The position numbers and the translations under genes are program-made. Below are positions 43,674-53,924 of a DNA stretch of 64,000 bases, piece after piece (within the stretch, counting starts at the first letter, position 1; every line of letters starts with the position of its first letter). Source of the DNA: Phytopythium helicoides. Its lineage: Eukaryota; Oomycota; Peronosporomycetes; Pythiales; Pythiaceae. The stretch is from NCBI GenBank assembly GCA_024867545.1, contig JANFNE010000003.1, forward strand, positions 186,001 to 250,000, read 5' to 3'. The notes beneath the pieces were generated by a model. It was given only the letters and a program-made list of their open reading frames with translations. It searched no databases and was not told the origin of the DNA.

Positions 43674-44046
43674 GTACGTTCCAAGAGCAGGGCAGGGCAC
43701 TCTTGATTATGGCACTCGAACAAACACAAAAGACTGGACTCCTTACTTGTAGCAAAACATCAACACGTTTACCCTGCTTGACCTCGATAAAATACGGTAT
43801 CAAGCCCAAGGGTAATCGATTCTACGGTATCCCGAACATCGTCATCGCATTACGTGCGTGAGCAAACTCACGCATACACACACGCGCGAGCGTTGCTGAC
43901 GCACATCAAATCAAGCGATCCGGTGCATTGCGCAGCAAAGCGATCCACACCAGTTCACAACGCAAGTTTCCCAGTCGGCGCCACACCAAGCACCCGACCA
44001 ACTCTCTCAACCTTCCTTCCGCCTCGCCAACAACAACTACATCACC

Positions 44047-45162
44047 ATGGCCAGCTCCACTTTCACCTCATTCGCTATCGTCGGTGCTGGCGGCGTTGGT
44101 GCATCCGCCGCCAACGAGCTCCTCAAGAACGGACACGAGGTCACCATCCTCACGCGCGACACCGCCAAGCCCGAGCTGCAGGATCTCAAGAACCGCGGCG
44201 CGGTGCTCGCGGTGGTCGACTACGAGGACCAGGCGTCTCTGCGCAAGGCGCTATCGGGATCGCAAGTCGTGTACGTATTTGCGTGTGTGTAGTGCTGTTT
44301 CCTGTGCTAGTAACACTGATGTGGGTCTCTCCATGCATGCGAAACTCCAGCATCAGCGCAGTCGGAATGTTCGTGTTGCCCGTGCAGCTCCCCGTCGTGG
44401 AGGCAGCCAAGGCGGCGGGCGTCGAGCTATTTGTCCCGGCTGAGGTGTGTATTCTTGTGGCAGTCAGCTTGGCAGTGAGGTAGTGGCAGCTTACTGACCT
44501 CCTTCATCGCGTTCCATGCAGTACGGAGGAAGGGCGACGGAGGGTCTGAACGCGCCGAAGAAGCTGGTGCAGGACGCTCTGAAGGCGGCCGATCTGCCGT
44601 ACACCCTCTTCTATACTGGAATGTTCTACGCCTACGCCGCTCCGTACGTGCTGCTCTCACTGCTTCTTGTTGTCGATCACGTGTCGAGTCGGTCGAGTTG
44701 AGACTGACGCCATCTGCGTTTTGATTGTCATTTGTCGAATCTGCGAACAGCACGCTCGGCATCGATTTTGAGAAGTCGACCATCCGCATCGTTGGTGACG
44801 GCAAGGCCAAGTTCAGTCTCGTCAAGCACGAGGAGGTGGGTCAGTTCGTGGCGCACACCGTGTCGACGGCAGCCAAGAGCGACCTGGAGTGGGCCAAGAT
44901 CCCACTCGAGGGCGACCGTCTGACGGGTCTCGAGGTTGCGGCTCTGGTGGAGAAGAAGTCTGGGAAGAAGGTGACGATCGAGTTTGTGGACTACGAGGAG
45001 AACAAGAAGAACTACGAGACGGATCCCATGAGTTACGTCAACGGTATGTTCGCGGAGGGTCGCGCCGTTCCTGGTACGGAGGAGGAGGTCGCTGCTGCGA
45101 AGGCGAAGTACTTCCCTTCGTTTGCTCCGACGTCGTACGCCGCGTTCCTCTCGATCGCCTAG
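44047..45162 (+). CDS. NmrA/isoflavone-reductase-like NAD(P)-binding protein, copy 8
   Basis: Exons 44047-44270, 44351-44444, 44522-44643 and 44751-45162; 283 residues, a constant offset of 5,225 nt from copy 6. It is very close to copies 6 and 7 but has Glu instead of Lys at residue 31 (NGHEVTIL) and Ala instead of Glu in exon 3 (LKAADLPYT). Exon 4 before the cassette (STAAKSDL, IEFVDY) matches copies 2 and 3 rather than 6 and 7 (STSAKSDL, IDFVDY). The promoter has a single 25-bp unit. Confidence 0.92.
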
Positions 45163-45678
45163 ATAACGGATAGAGAGAGCGTTTTAGCGTCAGATGTCAT
45201 CGATGGCGTCTTCACGACCAGCACTGTGTGCAGTTGACCGTGTAAAATTGAACGCTACCTTTTGTTTGGGTAAAACGTCACGGTGATCGGTTTGCTTGCG
45301 TTTTCTTGTTATTGGACTTGCAGTCTCGTTATCTAGCTGTCAATTTGTCTCGTGACGTCTTGGGGTGCATTACACGGTCCCATGAGGCCACATCTAGACG
45401 AAGAATTCTCGTAGACGCCAGTCCGTCCACCGAGTGCATGGGACTCCAGTATCAGCGCTGTTCACATCAGAATGACCCCGTAACTGCATCACCAGTGCTG
45501 ATGATCACCAGTGGACAAAAAAATACGTACACCACGCGAACTTTGAGTTTGCAGCTCTCTTCCATCCGATTGCATGCGTACAGACTATGATGCATGTCGA
45601 GATCAACTCGATCCGGATAGATGCCGATGAACAGCACGGCAAGATGGACGGACAGAATTTCTAGTAGCAGGAACGTGA

Positions 45679-45728
<50 letters not shown>

Positions 45729-46201
45729 TGCCACCGATTCAGTCGAACTCAGCATCAAGTTTATGATGTGTGACGTGTGTGGGGATCGGGTTTCGAGCTG
45801 TTTGATTGGGCAATGAATGCACTGTATTGAATTATGCTTTTCACGGCCACAACACGGACGCCTCCTGTTTGCTCGCTCTTCAACTTCAGCTTTCGGTATC
45901 TCGCAAGATTCAGCAACATCGCTCTACTCTACGCTGCCAGAAGGAATCGCTGCTCACGGCGTTATTGGATCAATGTGGTAGGTGTTGGTTGCGTCGGGAC
46001 GGATGAGTTGCGTTTTGTGTTCATATTCGATTGCCTCAACAACGTCAGAGCTGTGATTTTGATCGCTATGGTGCTTTGATGAGTGCTAACTACCGGAATT
46101 GAAACGTAGAAGGCAGTAGGGGAGAAGTTACCCTTTCACCAATTTGCACTGCGATAAACTTCGCTTTTGATTTCTCTTGCTTGTGCACAAATCTCATCAA
46201 C
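45163..46201. other. Spacer downstream of copy 8
   Basis: Homologous, in opposite orientation, to the spacer of the central palindrome. It contains the long CAG run. No gene is supported apart from the small open frame at its end. Confidence 0.6.
45681..45725 (+). repeat. (CAG)15 microsatellite
   Basis: Fifteen uninterrupted CAG units in a non-coding spacer. The related spacer at 40643 has only five plus three units with an interruption. Confidence 0.95.
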
Positions 46202-46330
46202 ATGGCTAACGGGCTCAACAATTCGACAAAGTTTTTTGGTTACGCTACATCACCTGTGGAGTTTTGGATGCTTTCCGAAGACGGTAACATCAGCATTGCT
46301 CGTTCCGATACGGCGGCCTTGATTTCCTAA
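46202..46330 (+). CDS. Small conserved open frame (MANGLNN type), right copy
   Basis: The ATG at 46202 encodes 42 residues beginning MANGLNNSTKFFGYATSPVE and ends at 46330, overlapping the stop codon of copy 9 by four bases on the other strand. The first part and about 120 nt upstream are shared with 40158-40280. Its conservation may simply reflect duplication. Confidence 0.3.
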   Translation: MANGLNNSTKFFGYATSPVEFWMLSEDGNISIARSDTAALIS

Positions 46331-47449
46331 GACTGAGAGAGGAATTCGGCGTACGACGTCGGAGCAAACGAAGGGAAGTACTTCGCCTTCGCAGCAGCGA
46401 CCTCCTCCTCCGTACCAGGAACACCACGACCATCGGCGAACAGTGTCGTCAGAAAACTGGTGAAGTCCGAGAGGTAGTTCTTCTTGTTCTCCTCGAAATC
46501 AACGAACTCGATCGTCACCTTCTTCCCAGACTTCTTCTCCACCAGTGCGGCAATCTCCAGTGGGGACAGACGGTCACCTTCAAGCGGAATCTTGGCCCAC
46601 GCCAGGTCGCTCTTGGCCGCCGTAGACAACGTGTGTGCCACAAATTGACCAACTTCTTCCCGCTTGACAACGCTGAACTTGGTCTTGCCATCGCCGACGA
46701 TGCGGATCGTCGACTTCTCAAAGTCGATTCCAAAGATGCTGGAGTACACGGAACGGAGGCGATGGTGAGCAAACTTAGATCCCCGAGATTGATGGGCATG
46801 ATGCAATGCTTACTAGGCTGTGCTCGTGTAGAACAGACCCGTGTAGAAGACAGTGTACGGCAGATCAGCCGCCTTCAGGGCATCCTGCACCTGCTTCTTG
46901 AACCCGTTCAGACCATCCGTCACAGTCACGCCGTACTGTAATCGGCATGCGCCACGAAAGTATTGAGTAAGCACACGCGTGTTGAGTCAAGTCGAGTGGA
47001 GTCTTCGTGCACCGAAGAGAAGAAGCCACGCAACGCACCTCGGCCGGGACGAACAACTCGACGCCCGCCGCCTTGGCTGCCTCGACCACTGGCAGCTGCA
47101 CACCCATCGCGAACGGACCCACCGCGCTGATGCTGTCGTGTCAAGTCAAGTAGATGCAATCAAAAAAGAGTATCGTCAGTGGTGATGCAACAACTACACA
47201 TATGCAAACCCACGCAGCCACGTACACGACTTGCGATCCAGACAGCGCCTTGCGCAGAGACTCCTGGTCCTCGTAGTCAACCGCCACGAGCACCGCGCCG
47301 CGGTTCTTGAGATCCTGCAGCTCGGGCTTGGCAGCGTCACGCGTGAGGATGGTGACCTTGTGTCCGTTCTTGAGGAGCTCATTGGCGGCAGATGCACCAA
47401 CGCCGCCGGCACCGACGATAGCGAAGGAGGTGAAAGTGGAGCTGGCCAT
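46327..47449 (-). CDS. NmrA/isoflavone-reductase-like NAD(P)-binding protein, copy 9
   Basis: Exons from the 5' end are 47449-47226, 47132-47039, 46935-46814 and 46738-46327; 283 residues. Exon 3 is YGVTVTDGLNGFKKQVQDAL with an altered end (YTSTA before the junction). Exon 4 is more diverged than in copies 1-8 (SIFGIDFEK, VVKREEVG, LSPLEIAALV, VDFEENKKNYLSDFTSFLTT). Exon 1 is nearly the same as elsewhere. It is flanked by copy 10 head-to-head. Confidence 0.92.
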
Positions 47450-48232
47450 GGTGATGTAGTCGAGTTGTTGTTGTTGTTGGGGTGCTTGGTGTGGCGCCGA
47501 CTGGGAGGATTGCGTTGTGAGACTGCGATTGCCGGATCGGGATCGGAGAGTCTTGAAGCCACCGTCGCGGGTAAAAGACCGAGGTACCTGATTACCGGAC
47601 GCACAAAATAACGTTGGTCGCTTGGAGTTCTCTGATTGGCGCCGAAAGATGTGACGCATGTTAAAGTGGTGTGACGATCTTTAGGATTGCGGAGATCTCC
47701 TGCGATTTGACCCGCTTGATCACGTTGAGTCCCGTAAATTGAAGCCTCGAGCACCATTCTCCGACGATCGAGTCCGTGAACTACGAGAAGACTGCTAGTG
47801 CTCATTTTTCATGTTTTTGGTCGCATCTAATGGACGAGGATGGCCACGACGTTGCTGCTGCGATGAAAAGTTGTAACTAACTGAACAGGAGAGCACGAAG
47901 CGCTTTGAGCATGAACTTCTTGAAGAATCCGTAATCTCAAAGTGAGCGTGCCGTATTTAGCAAGTCATACGAATTAGTTATGGATTCTGAGCAGCTTACG
48001 GATTATTTATGGGTAGCACGTGATAACGCAGTGCACGGAGCGTAAGCTGAAGCTGAAGTGATCGTTTTCGCTTACGATCCACATCTCATTACCACCGAGA
48101 CGCCTCGAGCATTCACCACAGGCACAACTCAATATTCGTAGTCGTGTTCACTCCACGGCTCCGAGCTCTTTCTTTTCTCGATTTTCTCATCACCACCAAC
48201 GAGTTGACACCAGCAATAACAACTACATCACC
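47450..48232. other. Spacer between head-to-head copies 9 and 10
   Basis: 780 nt holding both promoters. The copy 9 side has a (GTT)n stretch near 47465-47478 and the conserved GGCGCC-containing block; the copy 10 side lacks that block. No other gene recognised. Confidence 0.45.
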
Positions 48233-49360
48233 ATGGCCAGCTCCACTTTCACCTCATTCGCTATCGTCGGTGCCGGCGGCGTTGGTGCATCTGCCGCCAA
48301 CGAGCTCCTCAAGAACGGACACAAGGTCACCATCCTCACGCGCGACACCGCCAAGCCCGAGCTGCAGGATCTCAAGAACCGCGGCGCGGTGCTCGTGGCG
48401 GTCGACTACGAGGACCAGGAGTCTCTGCGCAAGGCGCTATCGGGATCGCAAGTCATGTGCGTACTCACTGCTTCGAAGAGATCGCTTGAGCGCGCACTAG
48501 CACCTCTAACTATCGCTATTGTCGATTGCTTGCTTGCATGGGAATGGATTAGTATCTGCACTGTGAATGCAGCGGCTGTAAACGCCCAACTGGAGGTGGT
48601 AAAAGCCGCAAGTACTGCGGGCGCGGAGCTCTTCGTGCCTGCTGAGGTAGGTAGGTGTTGCAGATGTGGATTTCCTCGCCATCGTCTCACGTCTCTCGTT
48701 GGCTTATCGAATTGGTTCCAACTCGGTCGGACCATATCCTTGCGGCGACAGTTTGGTTTGACGGACGACCTCGCTGGGTCCAAGAAGAGAGTGCACGAGG
48801 CGCTCAAGGCGGTGCAGCTGCCGTACACAATATTTTCAACGGGTCTGTTTTACATCTACGTTCCCTAGTACGTGGCGAGCTCTTTTTCGGATGGATTTCT
48901 GTGTCGGCGCAGTTTTTCATTAACCAATTGTGCGCTGGTGGACAGTGTGCTGGGAGTGGACTTTGAGAAATCGACCATCCGTATCGTCGGTGACGGCAAG
49001 ACCAAGTTCAGTCTCGTCAAGCACGAGGAGGTGGGTCAGTTCGTGGCGCACACCGTGTCGACGTCGGCCAAGAGCGACCTGGAGTGGGCCAAGATCCCGC
49101 TCGAGGGCGACCGTCTGACGGGTCTCGAGGTTGCGGCTCTGGTGGAGAAGAAGTCTGGGAAGAAGGTGACGATCGAGTTTGTGGACTACGAGGAGAACAA
49201 GAAGAACTGCATGTCGGACTTCACTAGTTTGTTGAACGGACTGTTCGCGGAGGGTAGCGGTATTCCTGGTACGGAGGAGGAGGTCGCTGCTGCGAAGGCT
49301 AAGTACTTCCCGGGGTGGACTCCAACGCTCTATGGTGCATTCCTCGGTTTGCGTGAGTAA
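48233..49360 (+). CDS. NmrA/isoflavone-reductase-like NAD(P)-binding protein, copy 10 (most diverged)
   Basis: Exons 48233-48456, 48553-48646, 48752-48867 and 48946-49360; 282 residues, exon 3 being two codons shorter. Exon 1 is almost identical to the other copies, but exon 2 (ICTVNAAAVNAQLEVVKAAS) and exon 3 (FGLTDDLAGSKKRVHEAL, LPYTIFSTGLFYIYVP) are far more diverged. Exon 4 returns to near-identity until the cassette (CMSDFTSLLNGLFAEGSG) and ends differently (FPGWTPTLYGAFLGLRE). This patchwork suggests gene conversion. The conserved Lys of exon 3 (GSKKRV) remains. Confidence 0.9.
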
Positions 49361-49576
49361 ACCCAAGCTGGAGTTGGACGTTCAAAGAGAAAATAAACAG
49401 AAAGATCTTGTGTGTTTTGCGTAACGAGTGCCTTTCTGTGGTTTCCGTGGATGATGTTGTAGCTATAACCGGCATCCAACTTGGTGTCCAATCGATCGAT
49501 TCACATGACCAGAATAGAGTGAAGTGTGTTTTGATGTTCAGAGCTCGAGTCGCCACGGTGTGCTCTTGATCAGCAC

Positions 49577-51337
49577 ATGCACAGCCAAGGACATGGGATT
49601 CCCAGTATGCTGCTTCCAATTGGTCCAACAGTTGAAAATGCGACCACATCGCTTGCAATGGTGGATTCCAATACGAATGGTGGCGCGCTTGTTCGATGCA
49701 ATCAAGTTCACCCAGCCGGCCCAACATCTGTTCAGCGTGCAGCAGTTGTTGTTTTACCAACGTTCTACCAGTCTGCAGGAACTGCTGCACGAATTCTTCT
49801 TGCGCTTTTTCGCCACTCTGTCATCAGCATTGCTGTTGCCTGGTGTCTAGCATACTTGTTCACACTCGGGAATATTTTCTCTGGGAAAAGTCCCGGCCAA
49901 CAGTCATATCAGTCGTTCTTAATCGCAGCCGTCGTATTAGGCACGGTGTCTCTGTCTCAAGTCTTGATCATGGTGCAAGTGTTGTCGATGTCTACACTGC
50001 ACCGCTTGGATTCTCCAACCAAGTTAATTCCACTTTTGCCCCTGGCTTGGCGACTCGAACGGCATACTTTTGTCGCCTTTATCCTTATGGAAATTTTATC
50101 TGTTCTAATTGCTTATGCCTTTGCCTCTGCGAATGAAACGCTACGGCCCTGGCATTTTGAGTTTTATGTTCTGACATGGGTCGTTGCTCTCCATACTGCC
50201 ACTGTCTACGTCGAGAGAAAGCGCGTCTATCAGCTCGAGACAGCAGAGGGTTGTACTGCAGGTCGAGTCAACAAGTCGCCGTACTACAAACGCTTTTTCC
50301 AATCGTATGTACAGGCCAGTCTTCAGCCGTTCACGATCTGTCTCGCAGCCATTCTCGTGCATGGAAGTCTTCATTTGAACATTACGACCAATTCAGAGCT
50401 GATCTTGATGAGTCTCGCAGGGATTTTTATCAAATCCACGACATTGAGAACCATCAAAATGAATGTCCTTCGGAAACGCACGCAAATCGACATCAAAGGA
50501 ATCTACCTGTTCACGGTGGTTCCGACTGTGCTGATCAACACTCAGCTACGGCTGTTACTGCTTCGGGCGAGGCCACACCAGACGGTTTGGGGATTCATTC
50601 TGTTAGGGGTGCTGGAGCCTGTGTTGCGCTTTATCAAGACAAAAGAGGTGCTTCGCGAGCTTCAACGACAGCGGCGACAAGGTGGAGTGTTAGCGAGGCG
50701 ATCCACGACAATGTGGCAGCCTGTCATGGTTCCAGTAGTGGCTTCATCACCATATGCGAGTGAAACCGCAGCAAACCTGGCGTCTCCTGACGCACTAATT
50801 CATCCGGACAGACAAGGTGGGCGTCCAACAGCGCGGCAGAATCGATCCCAAACTACTCGACGGCAAGTATACATTCAATGGTGTACAACTGTGCTGCAGT
50901 TTCTCGCAGCTGAGCTGGAGGCGGTGCGTGAGTTGTTGAGAACTTGAATATCAGCCAACGCTAATTTGCTCGAATTCATACGATGACTACAGGATATGTG
51001 CTCCGAGTACATCGCTATCGGATGCTCGCTTGCCATCAACTATTTTTTCCAAGAGCACGCCCATCTCAGTTGGAAGCCTCACGTACTGTTCAGCTCAGAT
51101 ATTAAAAATGACCCCCTATTAAGTGCTGGTATTGCAGGCGTCTTGACGTCCAAAGTGGCGTTGGCTGCCCTTCAAGTCGTCCTTGAAGTCTTTGTAGATT
51201 TCAGCTGCAGTATGTGGGAACTACGTCAAGGTATACCGCTTAACGGTGCTCCAGAGTTACGGCGTTTCCTGACTGGAATCTTCACGGCGTGTACAGTTGG
51301 CACAATCAGTATTTGTGCTGCCATTTTCGCGCGGTGA
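49577..51337 (+). CDS. Polytopic membrane protein of unknown function
   Basis: Exon 1 (49577-50923) and exon 2 (50993-51337) are joined by a 69-nt GTGCGT-CAG intron in phase, giving about 563 residues. Around ten hydrophobic helices are visible, eight in the first 350 residues (for example SVISIAVAWCLAYLFTLG, TFVAFILMEILSVLIAYAF, GIYLFTVVPTVLINTQL) and two or three in exon 2. A basic, hydrophilic loop (RELQRQRRQGG to TTRRQVYIQW) separates the groups. No transporter or channel signature is recognised. The start is uncertain; in-frame Met codons 10 and 28 residues later are alternatives. Confidence 0.75.
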
Positions 51338-52540
51338 TGAACAGCACTCAGCAATGTGGTATTTGAAGGTACTGCGATGCTGGGCAGTTCTGTTCCCCCC
51401 TCGCATAGATCTGGGTTTGGATTTTGATGCAACTCTACTTTGAAAGGTCTACACCTCTAGTGATATGTTGAATCATTTCGCACCACACGAATTTACATCT
51501 CGAGAAGTAACTCGGGTCGTCATGAGTGATGATTCGAATCTCTAATTAATCAATATAAGTAACAGTCCCCATTTCGCTTTGTGCGCTCCGCTCTGTGCGC
51601 TGAAGAAGCGAATTGCCTTACTGCGTCGAAGTGTACGTTTCCCTATGTTGCGATACATAGGTTTTGCATTAGCTTCCCTGTGACAAGGTGAGACTGAACG
51701 CCGATGCCTATTACAAATGATCGCTGTATGATAGAGGCGCTTTGCCACAGAATTTTATCGTGAGGTGCACCTCAAGTCCCACACATTCACTATCGCTTTG
51801 CACTGCTAGACGACAGAACCGCTGGAGCACAGTTTTCACAGAGATCAATCGCTTGAACGCTGCGTTGCGATCCCAATAGTCTGGTTTGGCCTTGATAATA
51901 AAACCCAATCGAGCCGCTTTGGATTTACAGATGGCACGTCTTATCCTAGAGTCAGCAACTCAGGACGTTTGATCGCCAACGATTGGCATGTGCTCTACCT
52001 GCTGCAATTTGAAATGGGCACTTCCATCTGGAAGCAGATCATAACCACACGATAGTTACACGTTTTAGTTAGCGTTTGTCAACATGCGATAGCCAGCTTG
52101 AGCGTCCACAATATGTCCAGCATATCGGTGTTCGGACGATGAGGCTGGAGTACTGTATATAAAAACGCAACACCGAGGATCACGGCGAAGAATTCGTCCC
52201 CAAACAGTTCTGAGGAGCCGAAAGTAGGAGTTGGAGTTGGAGAGGTGGTGTGAATGGCATAAATATCGCGTTCAACTTGGGGCTAGCTACCACTATAGTG
52301 CCAGTTGTCGGTTGGCGCAAACTGACTTGGCGTGACAAATGCTTCGGTTGGATGGGCAGCACAGAAAAAGCTGTTCGATAGCCATTAGCGACTGCCAGAA
52401 GCGTCTTCAACGGCCATGGAGACGGATGCTGGCAGTAATCCCTTCTTGTAGAGCTGGAAGTGGCTATTGCAGAAGTTGCGAGTGCGCTCGTACGCCTGTT
52501 TCCTGCAGTTGTTTACCACGCATCGTTTGCCTGGTGATAG
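51338..52540. other. Intergenic spacer
   Basis: 1.2 kb between two convergent genes, without a recognised gene. It is poorer in GC than the flanking coding DNA. Confidence 0.4.
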
Positions 52541-53924
52541 TCATGATACAAAGTTAAAACTGGCTTCCCATCCAACTATAGCCTTCCCGCCGGTCGACGT
52601 AAACGAACCTCCGCCATGAGCCCAGCAGAGTCCATTGGAGATGGCAATCTTCTCGCACGGATGTGCCTTGCACTTGGTGCCGCCGCCATGGGACCAGCAG
52701 TAGCCGCGAGACTTGGCACGGTTGATGCATCCTTCGACCTTGCACTCGATGGACCCGCCTATCTCGAGCATGGAAAGTGCAGTGAGCACATCAGCAGTAT
52801 TGTCTCGGAACCGGATAAGTGTTGCGCGTCGTACCATGTCGCCAGCAGCGACCGAAGTGCTTGGCTCGGGACGTGCAGCCCTCCGTGAGGCATCGCTTGC
52901 CGCCCTGAAGGAGTCAAGAGAGCTGTCAGTGATGCAAGTTGATAGCATCAAGCCCTGATATCTATGTAAACATACCCCGTGGCGCACACAGAGCCCGTGG
53001 TCGACGACATACTGCTCGCAGCCTTCAAATTTGCACGTTCGACTTGCTGGACGAGCAGTTTCCACCTTGCGCTGGGGTCCAGAGGACAACAGAGAAGGCG
53101 CCGACGCCGCACGCCCGGAGCTGCCGAGGGAATGATGCAAAGAGGCTTCCTCTGCGTCTTGATCTGTCGTAAACAACATGGTGAGAAATGGATCGAGTGA
53201 GGCTCCATGCTGAATCGGTGATTCACGAACCCCAGTGCGCCGACGAGCTCGAGTGGCTAGTCATGGGTTGTGGATGCGACGAATACTGAGGGTGGTAGTA
53301 CGAGGTGTCCGGAGCGCTCGGGTAGCTCATCGCCACGACCGGCGCGGCCTGAAGCACAACGTTGGCTGGCGCCGCGGAAGTGTAGGTCGCCTGGCCCTGG
53401 CTGCCGAGGAGGAACCCGATGGAGCTCTTGGGTGCGACCTGTTCCTTGGATTCGTAGTCAGGCTCGTTCTCGGGCTCGGATCTGTACGTCTGGCGGGAGT
53501 TGGGCACGTCCGTCAAGGACGAGGCTCGCAGCATGTGCGAGAGCTTGGGGAGCGCGGCCGAGGGGGCCGAGAGCGGCGCTGGGACGCTCGTTCTCGGTCG
53601 CGATGGGGCGAGCGGGAACGCTTCTTGCTTGATGAAGAACCGCTGCGGGCTCAGGCGCCGCTGGTCCTCGTACTGCGGGTACTGCACGTACTCGTGCGTG
53701 TGCTGCTGATCCTGGCCTTGGTCGTATCGAGGGGGCGACTGGGACGCCTCGTCCTGTGGCGGCAGCATGCGCGTGATGGAGTAACCGTGCGAGTTCCCGC
53801 CGGCCATGACAACCCCGGTGGTCGAGCTCGCCGGGGCCGAGGTCACGGGCACGCGGCGTAGCGGCGGCAGCGGCGCGGAGGCGAGCGAGTCGCTCCATGG
53901 AGCACGGAGCCAACCGTCCTGCAT
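52541..53924 (-). CDS. Cys/His zinc-repeat nuclear-type protein (oomycete WRKY19-like family)
   Basis: Four exons, 53924-53231, 53163-52976, 52904-52835 and 52758-52541, with introns of 67, 71 and 76 nt that all keep phase; 389 residues. The N-terminal 230 residues are low-complexity (Ser, Pro, Gln, Tyr) and contain SSIGFLLG, reminiscent of the SIxFLLN-type motif seen in this oomycete family. The C-terminus carries four repeats of C-x4-C-x(7-8)-G-x-C-x2-H-G: CKFEGCEQYVVDHGLCVRHG, CLTEGCTSRAKHFGRCWRHG, CKVEGCINRAKSRGYCWSHG and CKAHPCEKIAISNGLCWAHG. Each is likely a small zinc site. Database names link such proteins to WRKY transcription factor 19, but no WRKY domain is seen; a nuclear regulatory role is only inferred. 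The second repeat appears only after splicing, which supports the model. Confidence 0.85.

Noticed and set aside
45681..45725. Polyglutamine-coding interpretation of the CAG run
   Set aside because: No open frame with a gene-like context spans it, and the homologous spacer is non-coding.
25016..49366. Transposon-driven amplification of the array
   Set aside because: No transposase, reverse transcriptase, LTRs or terminal inverted repeats with target-site duplications were recognised at copy borders; introns are kept, which excludes retrocopies.
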